Shown here: piece after piece, positions 24,751 through 32,957 of the stretch
How the letters are laid out: the number at the start of each line of letters is the position of its first letter
How positions within the stretch are numbered: the stretch's first letter is position 1
DNA from: Arthrobacter ruber
GTDB taxonomy: Bacteria > Actinomycetota > Actinomycetes > Actinomycetales > Micrococcaceae
NCBI RefSeq assembly: GCF_002954225.1
Contig: NZ_PPTH01000016.1
Location: 439,114-503,113 of the forward strand
DNA length: 64,000 bases
Reading direction: 5' to 3'
Program-made: the position numbers and the translations under genes
Notes under the pieces: generated by a model
Database searches by the model: none
What the model was told of the DNA's origin: nothing
What the model saw: the letters and a program-made list of their open reading frames with translations, nothing else

Positions 24751-25386
24751 TCAGGGTACCGGGCGCACGCCCATCCGCCCCGCCAGGAGCGACAGGCCGG
24801 GTCCGCGCAGCTCCTCCAGACCGGAGGGGCGCCCCGAGGCGGCGAGCAGCAGGGAGAGGGCGGGCCCTTGCACGACCTCCCCCGACCCCACCGTGTACCC
24901 GGCGTCGGTGGCCGTGAGAGCCAGGCCGGCGAGGCGACTCCTGCCCCCGGAGAGTCCGTCCCGCGCCAGGTACGCGAGGGCGTCCTCCACGCCGGGCGGG
25001 AGCGGCGGACGGGGAAGACCGAGGGGCCGCCGGATGTCCTCGCCATGGACCACGATCTCGAGGAGGCGCGTGATGAAGGGACCGGGCGGCGTCGTCGTGC
25101 TGGCGACCGTCGCCCGGAAGCGCTCGAGGGTGTCCGCGGGCGTGGTCCCCCGGTTGGCGGCCACCTCCCGCGCGTTCGCGCGGTCGAAGTCGAAGCGGGA
25201 CCGGATGAGGGAGGTCCAGAAACTCCGTCGCGTGGTGGCGGCCGAACCGGCCAGGTGCGCGACGACGTCGTGCACGTCCCATCCCCCGCACAGCGACGGC
25301 GTGTCCCACTGCCGCTCCGTCAGCAGCGCCAGGTCCTCTGCCAGGGCCCGCCGTTCCTCGTGGACCGGTTCCCAGTTCCCGCGCAT
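24751..25386 (-). CDS. Mycothiol-dependent isomerase-type DinB-like protein
   Basis: ATG 25386 is chosen because GGAGG ends seven bases before it; ATG 25401 is also in frame. The 211-residue product belongs to the maleylpyruvate isomerase/mycothiol-dependent family: its N-terminal metal-binding bundle has LCGGWDVHDVVAHLAG (a His ligand) and a later EIVVHGEDIRRPLG (Glu and His ligands). Such proteins bind a divalent metal and usually mycothiol, the thiol of actinobacteria. The C-terminal 70 residues form a sterol-carrier-like domain. The actual substrate is not known. Its presence supports an actinobacterial origin. Confidence 0.8.
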   Translation of the reverse strand: MRGNWEPVHEERRALAEDLALLTERQWDTPSLCGGWDVHDVVAHLAGSAATTRRSFWTSLIRSRFDFDRANAREVAANRGTTPADTLERFRATVASTTTPPGPFITRLLEIVVHGEDIRRPLGLPRPPLPPGVEDALAYLARDGLSGGRSRLAGLALTATDAGYTVGSGEVVQGPALSLLLAASGRPSGLEELRGPGLSLLAGRMGVRPVP

Positions 25387-25542
25387 CGTCCGCCCTCCCA
25401 TAATTCGTCCTGCTACTCGGACGGTGCGGGGGCCGCAGGATCATCGGCGGCCCGAGGTGCCGTTCCCGCCCGTGCCCGACGCCGTGCGCCTGCGCTAGTG
25501 TACGAGCACCCGTCGTGGAACCACCGTCAGGAGATGCCGCGG

Positions 25543-26166
25543 ATGAAGCTCGATCTCAGGAAGCAGGTGGGCACCTACACCGCCCCGCGGGGCCGGTTCG
25601 AGGTGGTGACGGTCCCGGTGCTGCAGTTCCTCATGATCGACGGCCGGGGTGACCCGAACACGTCGGAGGCCTACCGGGACGCCATCACCACCCTCTACCC
25701 CGTCGCCTATGCGCTGAAGTTCCTCAGCAAGGGCGACCTCGGCCGGGACTACACCGTGATGCCCCTGGAGGCCCTCTGGTGGTCGGAGGACATGGACTCC
25801 TTCACCGTCGCCCGGGACAAGTCGCGCTGGGCGTGGACGGTGATGATCATGGTGCCGGAGTGGACGACGCCGGAGCAGTTGGCGACCGCGCGCGGGACGG
25901 TCGCACGCAAGGGCGGCGCGCCCGCACTCGAGGCGCTCCGCCTCGAACCGCTCGAGGAGGGGCTGTCGGTGCAGACCCTCCACCTCGGCCCGTACGACGA
26001 CGAAGGGCCGGTGCTCGAGGCGCTGCACGGCGACTTCATCCCCTCCCACGCGCTGCAGGAGACTGGGAAGCACCACGAGATCTACCTCAGCGATGCGCGG
26101 CGCACCGCCCCCGGGAAGCTGCGGACCATCCTCCGGCAGCCCGTCACACCCCGGGCACCTCGCTAG
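25543..26166 (+). CDS. GyrI-like small-molecule binding protein
   Basis: ATG 25543 (after CAGGAG) gives 207 residues; ATG 25534 is too close to the ribosome site. The protein is a stand-alone GyrI-like domain: VVTVPVLQFLMIDGRGDP opens it, an ALKFLSKGDLGRDYTVMPLE segment follows, and LSVQTLHLGPYDDEGP matches the second repeat. GyrI-like domains bind bulky hydrophobic or cationic compounds and some hydrolyse toxic esters. No DNA-binding part is present. Role probably in sensing or neutralising a toxic molecule; ligand unknown. Confidence 0.85.
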   Translation: MKLDLRKQVGTYTAPRGRFEVVTVPVLQFLMIDGRGDPNTSEAYRDAITTLYPVAYALKFLSKGDLGRDYTVMPLEALWWSEDMDSFTVARDKSRWAWTVMIMVPEWTTPEQLATARGTVARKGGAPALEALRLEPLEEGLSVQTLHLGPYDDEGPVLEALHGDFIPSHALQETGKHHEIYLSDARRTAPGKLRTILRQPVTPRAPR

Positions 26167-26223
26167 GCTCGGGTAGAGCTCCCGCGGACCGCGGGATCCG
26201 GGACCGACAGGAACAGGGTGGAC

Positions 26224-26817
26224 ATGGATCTGGCACACGGCGTCGAACGCTTCACGGTGGCGCAGAAGATCACCATGATGGTGAACCGCTACGAGGTACG
26301 CGCCGTCGGCGCCGACGGACAGCCCGGGGACCTGCTGGCCTTCGCACAGCAGAAGCGGGCGGCATTCAAGGAGCAGGTCACGTTCTACCGTGACGAGTCG
26401 CGGACCACGCCCCTGTTCTCCTTCAAGGCCCGGCAACGGCTGGACGTCGGTGCCACCTACGACGTGCTGGACGCCGCCGGGCAGCCGATCGGGAGTTTCC
26501 GCAAGGACTTCGGCGCTTCGCTGCTGCGCTCCACCTGGCACCTGGAGGCGGCGGGCGTGCAGGCCAGAGGCAGCGAGCGGAGTGTCGGCGTGGCGATCGG
26601 CCGACGGATCTGGGAGATGGCGCCTGTCCTCGAGGCCATCCCGTCCCCGTTCCGCTTCCACTTCGACTTCGTCGACCAGGCCGGGCAGACCGTCCTGACG
26701 TCAGAACGCGGACAGTCCCTCCGGGACCGCTACCTCGTTACGGTCCCCGGTGCGCGGCTGGACGGACGGGTGGCAGCGGCCATGGCCGTCGCGCTCGACG
26801 CCCTGCAGTCACGCTAG
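26224..26817 (+). CDS. Tubby/LURP-one-like protein
   Basis: The protein has 197 residues from ATG 26224; GTG 26218 is two codons earlier. The pattern of about twelve beta strands around a central helix, with repeated turns such as NRYEVRAVGADGQPG, TYDVLDAAGQPIGSF and FVDQAGQTVLTSERG, matches the LURP-one-related (tubby C-terminal-like) fold. Related eukaryotic scramblases bind membrane phosphoinositides; bacterial members are uncharacterised. There is no signal peptide. It converges with nagB, with only ten bases between the stop codons. Confidence 0.7.
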   Translation: MDLAHGVERFTVAQKITMMVNRYEVRAVGADGQPGDLLAFAQQKRAAFKEQVTFYRDESRTTPLFSFKARQRLDVGATYDVLDAAGQPIGSFRKDFGASLLRSTWHLEAAGVQARGSERSVGVAIGRRIWEMAPVLEAIPSPFRFHFDFVDQAGQTVLTSERGQSLRDRYLVTVPGARLDGRVAAAMAVALDALQSR

Positions 26818-26827
26818 GTCCGCGCCG

Positions 26828-27604
26828 TCAGGACAGCTCGTCGTCGAGGGCCTGGGCCTCGCGGTAGTACTCCAGCAGGGTGAGCCGGGCCGCCGCCTCG
26901 GGATCGAGCACGACGACGGCCTTCGGGTGCAGCTGCAGGACCGAGCCCGGGCAGAAGGCACTGACGGGCCCTTCCACCATGGCGCGGACGGCCGATGCCT
27001 TCGTGGTGCCGAGCGCCACGAGGACCGCCTGCCGGGATTCGCCGATGGTGCCGAGGCCCTGCGTGAGGCAGAGCTTCGGCACCTCCTCGCCGTCGTCCTC
27101 GAAGAAGCGGGCGTTCGCCTGGCGGGTGGCGCTGGAAAGCGTCTTGACGCGCGTGCGGGACCGCAGGGACGACGTCGGCTCGTTGAACCCGATGTGCCCG
27201 TTGGCGCCGAGCCCGAGGAGCTGGACGTCCACACCCCCGGCGTCGACGATCGCGGCGTCGTAGCGGACGGCCTCGGCCACGAGGTCCCCGGCGTCACCCC
27301 TCGGCGTATGCAGCCGCGCGAGTGGCAGGTCCACGGAGTCCACGAACTCCCGGCGGATCGTCGAGGAGTAGGACTGCGGATGGTCGGCGGGAAGTCCCGC
27401 GTACTCGTCGAGCGTGAAGGCGGTGGCGTCGCGGAAGCTCAGGCCCTCCTCCCGGTGCCGGCGGATGAGCTCGGCGTAGGTGGAGGCGGGCGAGCTCCCG
27501 GTGGCCAGGCCGAGGACGGCCGGCCCCTGCCTCATCCTCGCCTCGACGAGGTCGGCGGCCCTCCGCCCCACCTCCTCGGCGGAGTCGCAGAGGATGATCT
27601 GCAC
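26828..27604 (-). CDS. nagB: Glucosamine-6-phosphate deaminase
   Basis: This 258-residue enzyme matches NagB in length and motifs. It converts glucosamine 6-phosphate to fructose 6-phosphate and ammonia in amino-sugar breakdown. The substrate loop LGLATGSSPASTY (phosphate binding) lies at 31-43. D66-E-Y68 is the catalytic acid region. GANGHIGFNEP holds the ring-opening His (H137) and E142. It lacks the extra C-terminal segment of allosteric enterobacterial NagB, so it may be unregulated. A lipoprotein gene ends 30 bases upstream in the same direction; the two may be co-transcribed. No nagA was seen in the window. Confidence 0.93.
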   Translation of the reverse strand: MQIILCDSAEEVGRRAADLVEARMRQGPAVLGLATGSSPASTYAELIRRHREEGLSFRDATAFTLDEYAGLPADHPQSYSSTIRREFVDSVDLPLARLHTPRGDAGDLVAEAVRYDAAIVDAGGVDVQLLGLGANGHIGFNEPTSSLRSRTRVKTLSSATRQANARFFEDDGEEVPKLCLTQGLGTIGESRQAVLVALGTTKASAVRAMVEGPVSAFCPGSVLQLHPKAVVVLDPEAAARLTLLEYYREAQALDDELS

Positions 27605-27634
27605 CGGGGTTCCCCTTTCGATGATGCCGTCCGA

Positions 27635-28282
27635 TCAGCCGTGGGATCGCAGCGCGGACAGCACGACGACGACGTCCTGCCCGTACTCGGCGTCCATCCT
27701 CTCCTGGAAGGAGCCGTCGTCGTGGATGACGGTGACCACGACGAAACCGCGTTCGATCCCGGCGGTCACGGTATAGCCTGCGTGACGGAAGTAGATGTCC
27801 TGCAGGATGCGGTCGAGCTCGGCCTGCCCCGTCGTCCCCTGCCTGCCGGCCATCGGGTCCGTGATGGGCGCCCTGTCGTAGAGCGCCAGGGAGATCGGAA
27901 CGCCCGTCCTCGTGAAGGTGGTACCGTCCCACGTTCCGGTCACAGCGTAGGCACCCCAGGTGACCCCCGATGCGGTCTCGGATCCGCCGGCAAGGTCCCA
28001 GTCCCAGTTCACGATCGGCGGCCCGCTGCACTGGGGCGGGTAGGACTCCATGACCCCGCCGAGGCAGAGTTGGGGGAGCCCGTCGTCGATCTGCAGCACG
28101 GTGCCCTCGGCGATCACCTCGCCGTCAGCCGGTGGAGCGCCGGGCACGGAGGTCCCCGCAGGATCGATCGGGCCGTCCGCCGTGCCGGATGCCGTTCCGC
28201 TCCCGGGACCACCCGGCGATGCGCATGCCGCGAGGAGGATCGCCGCGAGTGCTGTGGCACCGAGCCGGGCACGCCATGTCAT
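27635..28282 (-). CDS. Lipoprotein of unknown function
   Basis: This 215-residue secreted protein starts at ATG 28282. A signal peptide ends in the lipobox LLAAC (about Cys20), followed by a Gly/Ser/Pro-rich linker to about residue 50. The mature domain has CLGGVMESYPPQCSGPPI, with two cysteines that may form a disulfide, and a VNWDWDLAGG segment. A C-terminal beta-alpha-beta part includes VTAGIERGFVVVTVIHDDGSFQ. No family was recognised by name. It is predicted to be anchored on the outer face of the membrane, upstream of nagB. Confidence 0.72.
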   Translation of the reverse strand: MTWRARLGATALAAILLAACASPGGPGSGTASGTADGPIDPAGTSVPGAPPADGEVIAEGTVLQIDDGLPQLCLGGVMESYPPQCSGPPIVNWDWDLAGGSETASGVTWGAYAVTGTWDGTTFTRTGVPISLALYDRAPITDPMAGRQGTTGQAELDRILQDIYFRHAGYTVTAGIERGFVVVTVIHDDGSFQERMDAEYGQDVVVVLSALRSHG

Positions 28283-28467
28283 GCCTCCATGATCGACCTC
28301 TCCGGGGGTGATGGCCAGGGGCAGGAGCCGGCACCGCGACGCCGTCCACGGCGTCGGGGCGGACCGCACGCGCCGTGTCGATGATGTGCTGGAGGCAGGC
28401 GCGGACAGGCTCCCGCAAGGCGGCGAGCGCGACATCGACCGAGCCCGTGCCGTTCTCCTCGGTGGTC

Positions 28468-28866
28468 CTAGGTCCTGCGGGCAGCCCGCAGCAGGGTCGC
28501 GGCCAGGGCGCCGGCGACGGGTGTCCAGATGGCCCGCTCCACGCGCGACCGGGAGGCGAGGTTCATGACCGTCCCTGCACCCATCAGGCCCGCGGCCCCG
28601 GTGAGGACCCGGCGTCGGGCCTGCCCTCCGCTTCGCGCATCGAGGGTCACGAGGGCGAGGGCCGCGTACGCGAGGGACGCCGCGGCGCTGGTGACCCGGT
28701 ACTTCCGCGGCAGCGTGCCCCGGTGGGCACCGCCGTAGGCGGCCGAGCCCCAGGGCGCCCCGAGTGCGAGCGCGGCCTGGAAGGCGGAGACGATCAGCAG
28801 GAGGGCGGCGGGTACCGCTGTCGCGTCCCGGCCGCGCATGGTCCGGGTGATGCTGCGTCGTGTCAT
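28468..28866 (-). CDS. Small membrane protein
   Basis: ATG 28866 gives 132 residues. The N-terminus is basic (RRSITRTMRGRD). Hydrophobic segments lie at about 16-36, 57-77, 88-104 and 112-128, so it is probably a four-helix membrane protein. No catalytic motif or family was recognised. It lies 44 bases downstream of the DUF2834 gene and could be the last gene of the MerR-led operon. Confidence 0.6.
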   Translation of the reverse strand: MTRRSITRTMRGRDATAVPAALLLIVSAFQAALALGAPWGSAAYGGAHRGTLPRKYRVTSAAASLAYAALALVTLDARSGGQARRRVLTGAAGLMGAGTVMNLASRSRVERAIWTPVAGALAATLLRAARRT

Positions 28867-28910
28867 GCCTGGATGGTAACGGGCGACCCACACTGCGGTA
28901 AGGGGGCGCG

Positions 28911-29309
28911 TCAGCCCGTATGCCGTGACGGCGCCTGCACGGGGGCCGACGCGGACGTGCTCCGGCGCGCGAGCTGGAGTTCGCGCAGCAGGAGGAAGAG
29001 CGGCAATGCGAAGGCGAGGGCGACGGCGAACGTGAGCGCGACGAAGAGCACCCACCGCCGGCGCCACCCGAGCCGGCGTCCTTCGACGGCGTAGAAGATG
29101 CACGCCACCGTCGCGGCGACGATCACGTCCACGGCCGCCGATGCGCCGGCGGCGTTCGCGAACCACGCTTCGAGGTAGGAGCCGTCGCTGCCCCGGTACG
29201 AGAGGTTGAAGTACCAGGTGCCGAGCAGGCCCACGGCGGCCAGCATCCCGTACACGACGACGACCGCCCTGGTGCGGGCGGGCAGCGGCCCCCCGGGACG
29301 CGCGCTCAT
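28911..29309 (-). CDS. DUF2834 family membrane protein
   Basis: This 132-residue protein has three membrane segments (about 14-32, 54-74 and 85-105). The family pattern is visible: a LLGTWYFNLSY segment, then YLEAWFANAAGASAAVD in the first loop, and VEGRRLGWRR before the third segment. DUF2834 proteins are uncharacterised. Its start overlaps the stop of the upstream membrane gene by four bases (ATGA), which indicates coupled translation. Confidence 0.8.
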   Translation of the reverse strand: MSARPGGPLPARTRAVVVVYGMLAAVGLLGTWYFNLSYRGSDGSYLEAWFANAAGASAAVDVIVAATVACIFYAVEGRRLGWRRRWVLFVALTFAVALAFALPLFLLLRELQLARRSTSASAPVQAPSRHTG

Positions 29310-30310
29310 GCCGATCCGCCGGCGGCCGCCCGAGTGGCGGGAGGAGATGGCGCCGGTCTGCTTGGGCCGCTCCTGCGGCCGTGGGCGAGGATGACCGCGA
29401 TCGACACGCCGGCCAGGAGCACGAGGGCCACCGATGCCAGGGCGATGTCCGCACTCGGGCGGACCACGGACTGCCCCATGATGGCCTGCAGGGTGAGGAC
29501 CGCGAGGACCGCGGCGTACAGCACCGCCACCACCCGGACGATGCGCCGCCGGACCAGGCTCGATTCCAGCACTGCGACCCGGAGCGCCGCCGCTTCGAGC
29601 AGGATGGCCCCGATCGGCAACAGCTGCAGGGCGTGCATGCCGACGAAGTGGGGCACGCGGAGATCACCGGCCACGGTGCTCCATCCGAGGAGGAACAGGC
29701 CCGGCCCGCCATCGGCCGCCCCGACCGTGTGGGCGCCGGAGATGCCCTGCCAGTCGTCGAGCTGCGCCGCCGTCGGAGCCGTCATCAGGAACCCGAGGGC
29801 CATGCCGGTGAGGCCGAGGACCACCCCGGCCCGGATGGCGGTGGATCGCGCGGGATCGGCGTCCTTCACCCGGAACAGGAGGATGCCGACGATCAGCGAC
29901 GCCAGCCAGAGCACGATGATCGAGACCGCCATGATGCTCCAGAGTGCCGAGCTCAGCGAGGTGGTCACATTGAAGTGGCTCGTGGTGTCCGCCAGGACGG
30001 CGCCGACGATGATGATCATCTCGACGACGACGGCGACGGCCGCCGTGGTCCCCAGCCACCACGCCAGGCGCCGCGCGGAAGTCACCTGACCGATCAGCCA
30101 GGACAGCGTCAGGGCATAGAGGACGAACGAGATCGAGAATTTCAAGGGCTTGGCCCACGCGGGTGACCCGACGAGCTCACGGGGGTCGACGACGAGACCG
30201 ATCAGGCTGACAAGACCGGTGACGGCCATGAGGGCGGCCAGGAACAACAACGGGCTGTGCCAGGCAACGCCGGACGACAGCCGGCGACCTGCGGCGAGGG
30301 CCTGTGACAT
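29306..30310 (-). CDS. Polytopic membrane protein of the MerR operon
   Basis: ATG 30310 overlaps the stop of the MerR gene by one base (TGATG). The 334-residue product has about eight membrane segments. A conserved PAWAKPLKFSISFVLYALTL stretch lies near residue 50 and ISGAHTVGAADGGPGLFLLG near 195, with VPHFVGMHALQLLPI following. These features fit an uncharacterised actinobacterial membrane family, perhaps with heme-binding His residues as in cytochrome-like quinol proteins, but that is a guess. It may transport or sense the compound that controls the MerR regulator. Confidence 0.65.
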   Translation of the reverse strand: MSQALAAGRRLSSGVAWHSPLLFLAALMAVTGLVSLIGLVVDPRELVGSPAWAKPLKFSISFVLYALTLSWLIGQVTSARRLAWWLGTTAAVAVVVEMIIIVGAVLADTTSHFNVTTSLSSALWSIMAVSIIVLWLASLIVGILLFRVKDADPARSTAIRAGVVLGLTGMALGFLMTAPTAAQLDDWQGISGAHTVGAADGGPGLFLLGWSTVAGDLRVPHFVGMHALQLLPIGAILLEAAALRVAVLESSLVRRRIVRVVAVLYAAVLAVLTLQAIMGQSVVRPSADIALASVALVLLAGVSIAVILAHGRRSGPSRPAPSPPATRAAAGGSA

Positions 30311-30963
30311 CAGTTCTCCCCCGGGTTTCGGGGCGAAGGCTGCTTGCGGACGCCTGCGGCATACCGGGTGTAGGAGACGTGCTCCTGGGCCGCCCGGCGG
30401 AGCCCGGCGAACAGTGCGTCCCCGAGCACCGTGCCGACGACGACCGTCTCGGCTTTCGCGCTCCGAGCCTCCTGGGCATCCACCAGGTCGAGATCGGCCT
30501 CGGCGACGGCGAGGGCCGCAGCGGCATAGCGCCGGTACCAGTCGTCGGTGACCTTCAGGCCGGACTCCTGGAGGGCGGTGACCGCGGCCGCGGCATCGAA
30601 GCGGCCGCAGCCTCCCGGTATCACGTGCCAATCCGCGATGAGCGCGTCGACGCGGTCGAGATCGGCAGGGCGGATCCTCTCCCGGTCCACCGCCCGGGTG
30701 GCAGCGCGCTGCGCGATGCCGAGCGTCTGGATGAGTGGCAGGTCCGAGTCGATGGCATCGAGGACCTCACCTGCTGCGGCCAGGCTCAGCCGCCCGAGCC
30801 TGACGAGGGCCTGGATCAGTTTCAGCCGACGGACATGCGGCGGGCCGTATTGCGCCTGATTGGGTCCCGTCCTCTTTCCCGGGGGGAGGAGCCCTTCCCG
30901 GAGGTAGAGCTTGATCGTCGCGACGGGGATCGAACTGGTCTCACTGAGTTGGGCCATCCGCAT
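30310..30963 (-). CDS. MerR family transcriptional regulator
   Basis: This 217-residue protein has a MerR winged-helix domain: AQLSETSSIPVATIKLYLRE forms the helix-turn-helix, with GPPHVRRLKLIQALVRLG in the wing and second helix. A shorter coiled coil and a helical effector domain follow; there is no metal-binding Cys motif, so the ligand is probably organic. ATG 30963 has no Shine-Dalgarno sequence. A promoter with a 17-base palindrome in its spacer lies directly upstream, placed so that the mRNA begins at the start codon. MerR proteins usually twist such promoters to activate them. It heads a coupled operon with two membrane proteins. Confidence 0.87.
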   Translation of the reverse strand: MRMAQLSETSSIPVATIKLYLREGLLPPGKRTGPNQAQYGPPHVRRLKLIQALVRLGRLSLAAAGEVLDAIDSDLPLIQTLGIAQRAATRAVDRERIRPADLDRVDALIADWHVIPGGCGRFDAAAAVTALQESGLKVTDDWYRRYAAAALAVAEADLDLVDAQEARSAKAETVVVGTVLGDALFAGLRRAAQEHVSYTRYAAGVRKQPSPRNPGEN

Positions 30964-30969
30964 ACGGAT

Positions 30970-30999
30970 ACCATAACTATCGGATAGTTAATATGTCCA
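30970..30999 (-). promoter_or_regulatory. Leaderless promoter with MerR-type operator
   Basis: On the minus strand TGGACA (30999-30994), an 18-base spacer and TATGGT (30975-30970) form a promoter that starts transcription at ATG 30963. TAACTATCGGATAGTTA (30974-30990) has perfect 8-base arms around a single central base and fills the spacer, as in other MerR-controlled promoters. The long spacer (18 rather than 17) also fits. Autoregulation by the adjacent MerR protein is inferred. Confidence 0.6.
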
Positions 31000-31051
31000 T
31001 ATTCCTGATAGCACCCATCTACCGTATAGACCACCATTCCCCGTTCCGCAC

Positions 31052-31936
31052 TCATCCCGGAGTCAGTACTGAGAGCTCCCGCGTCATGTTCACACGGGCA
31101 CGCGGCGCCCACAGCGTCTGGGCTTCCGCTGTCCCGAACAGCGGCTCCAGCGCCAGGAGCCGCTGCAGCACCGCGCGGCGTCCTTCGACGAATGCTGCAT
31201 CAGGAATATGGGCGTACTCCTCCCGGACGGCAAGGAGGTAGCGCTGGTAGTCGGCCTCCGGCCCGCCGAGCACGGAGAGGTCGGCGTCGCACAGCAGCCG
31301 GCCCGCGCGATCCTCGGACGCGGGGTCATGCGTCGCGGTGAGGAGCACGAGACGCTCCACCTCCTGCGCCGCCGGTCGGCCCAGGGCGGCGAGTCGGTGG
31401 ACGGCGAGGGCCGCGGAGGCGCGTTCGTCCTCACCGGCCACTCCCTCGTAGACCGCGTCGTGGAACCACGCGGCGAGGAGCACGGTCCGCCGCAGCGGGA
31501 GGTCGCCCGGCTGCAGCAGCACATCGAGTGCCTCGAGTACCGCGAGGAGGTGGGTCTGCGTGTGGTACCTCCGGTGCGGTTCGGCCCAGCGATCGAGCAG
31601 GTCCTCGCCCAGGGCAGCATCCTCCGGCAGGAGCGATGCCCAGCGGGTGACCAGCGCGGCCCTCAGCTTCGGGCCCCGCCGTCGTGCAGGAACCCGGAGG
31701 CCGCTCCCGATGAGCGCCCGCACCAGGGATGCCCCGCTCACCTCCTGCGCGCCGCGCTCGACGAGTTCGCGGTAGCGACGGGCGGGGACGTCGTAGTGGT
31801 CCTCGTCGAAGGCGCGCCGCGGGATGCCCGCCGCCTCGGCGAAGGCGTGGAGTTCCTCCAGTGACGACGTCGAGACGAGGTGGGAGAAGACGGTCCCGTG
31901 CGCGGGCCACGACGGTGGATCGATGAGGACGGCCAT
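31052..31936 (-). CDS. DUF4031-HD domain fusion protein
   Basis: ATG 31936 gives 294 residues. The first 90 residues are a DUF4031 domain: it opens with MAVLIDPPSWPAHGTVFSHL and has DEDHYDVPARRYRELVERGA. The rest is an HD-type phosphohydrolase-like domain with HRRYHTQTHLLAVL, AAWFHDAVYEG and LTATHDP holding the metal-binding His and Asp residues. HD proteins hydrolyse phosphate bonds of nucleotides and similar molecules. The fusion suggests that DUF4031, whose role is unknown, works on the same or a related substrate. It is oriented with the following DUF4287 gene, 31 bases away. Confidence 0.82.
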   Translation of the reverse strand: MAVLIDPPSWPAHGTVFSHLVSTSSLEELHAFAEAAGIPRRAFDEDHYDVPARRYRELVERGAQEVSGASLVRALIGSGLRVPARRRGPKLRAALVTRWASLLPEDAALGEDLLDRWAEPHRRYHTQTHLLAVLEALDVLLQPGDLPLRRTVLLAAWFHDAVYEGVAGEDERASAALAVHRLAALGRPAAQEVERLVLLTATHDPASEDRAGRLLCDADLSVLGGPEADYQRYLLAVREEYAHIPDAAFVEGRRAVLQRLLALEPLFGTAEAQTLWAPRARVNMTRELSVLTPG

Positions 31937-31967
31937 GCCCAGCAGTCTAGGCGCGCAGCCCATCCCG

Positions 31968-32270
31968 TCAGGGAGTCGCGGATCCCGGTCGGGTGGCCTT
32001 GCCGTCGAGCCACAACTCCGTCGAGGCGTCCCCGTGGGTGCCGTCGGACCCTACGTGCTTCCCGCTGATGGTCGCGCCGTTCTTGATGACGTGTACGAGC
32101 GCCATGGCATGGCCCCGGCCAAGGTCGTGGTCCTCCTTGAGCCAGGTGACGATCTCTCCCGCCTTCGTGCCGGGAGCATCGAGGCCGCGCTCCCTGGCCT
32201 GATCGACGAGCTGGCGTGGGGTGAGTCCTGTCTTGCCCTCGATGGCGTCGAGATATGCCTGGAATGACAT
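31968..32270 (-). CDS. DUF4287 family protein
   Basis: This 100-residue cytoplasmic protein starts at ATG 32270 after GAAGGAAC. It has the DUF4287 pattern MSFQAYLDAIEGKTGLTPRQ, then KAGEIVTWLKEDHDLGRGHA and a MALVHVIKNG helix, the usual mark of the family. It may be a small DNA- or nucleotide-binding helical protein, but there is no characterised relative I can name. It starts 14 bases after the stop of the RibD-like reductase gene, so both are probably co-transcribed. Confidence 0.75.
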   Translation of the reverse strand: MSFQAYLDAIEGKTGLTPRQLVDQARERGLDAPGTKAGEIVTWLKEDHDLGRGHAMALVHVIKNGATISGKHVGSDGTHGDASTELWLDGKATRPGSATP

Positions 32271-32284
32271 GGTTTTGTTCCTTC

Positions 32285-32833
32285 CTAGTCGCGGCGGCCG
32301 TAGGTGGCCAGGACATTGCCCTTGCTGGTGCTGGGGACGTCCTGCAGCTCCAGTTTCATCACGGGATCCGTCGGTTCGAAGAGGTGCCGCCCGGTGCCCG
32401 CGACCACGGGGTGGATCATCAGGGTCAGCGAGTCGAGCAGGCCCGCGAAGAGCAGCTGGCGGACGAGAGAGATGCCGGCACAGATGCCGATGTCGCCACC
32501 CTCGGTCTGCTTCAGGGACCACACGAACTCCTCCAGGGGCGCGTCCATGAGGGAGGAGTTCGTCCAGCCCAGCGGGCCCTCGAGGGTTCGGGAGGCGACG
32601 TACTTGCGCACCGGGTTGATGAAACGCCCGAAGGGGTCCCCGGCGTCGGCGACCGGCCAGAACTCCGCCCACTCCTGGTACCCGTGCCGCCCGAGGAGGA
32701 CGGTGTCCACCCGATCGATCATCGCTCCCATCCCGGCGCCCAGTTCGGCGTCGAAGCTGTCGAACTGCCAGAGGTGGGGTGATTCGACCACTCCGTCGAC
32801 GGAGGAGAAGAGGCCTGCTGTGAGTCTGCGCAT
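32285..32833 (-). CDS. RibD C-terminal/dihydrofolate reductase-like protein
   Basis: This 182-residue protein belongs to the YwjB/RibD_C dihydrofolate-reductase-like family. It starts MRRLTAGLFSSVDGVVESP, continues with DTVLLGRHGYQEWAEFWP and has GGDIGICAGISLVRQLL, the family's NADPH-binding part. Typical members reduce pyrimidine or pterin-like substrates, but many function only in stress or drug tolerance. The start ATG 32833 has GGAG upstream. It is divergent from the SigG-like sigma gene by 124 bases, so both could share regulation. Substrate unknown. Confidence 0.8.
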   Translation of the reverse strand: MRRLTAGLFSSVDGVVESPHLWQFDSFDAELGAGMGAMIDRVDTVLLGRHGYQEWAEFWPVADAGDPFGRFINPVRKYVASRTLEGPLGWTNSSLMDAPLEEFVWSLKQTEGGDIGICAGISLVRQLLFAGLLDSLTLMIHPVVAGTGRHLFEPTDPVMKLELQDVPSTSKGNVLATYGRRD

Positions 32834-32957
32834 AAGAGCTCCCGATGGTGGCGGTTTCCCCAGTAGACGCCATGGGGAGCACCGAATCATCGATGACGCG
32901 GAACTTTTCCCGCCCGCCACCTCCCGCACGGGTGCCACCGTCGCTACGCTCGGATGC

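Noticed and set aside
24538-25542. Long plus-strand frame in front of the GyrI-like gene
   Set aside because: It overlaps the methyltransferase remnant and the isomerase-type gene antisense, and has no domain; the GyrI-like protein has its own start with a ribosome site.
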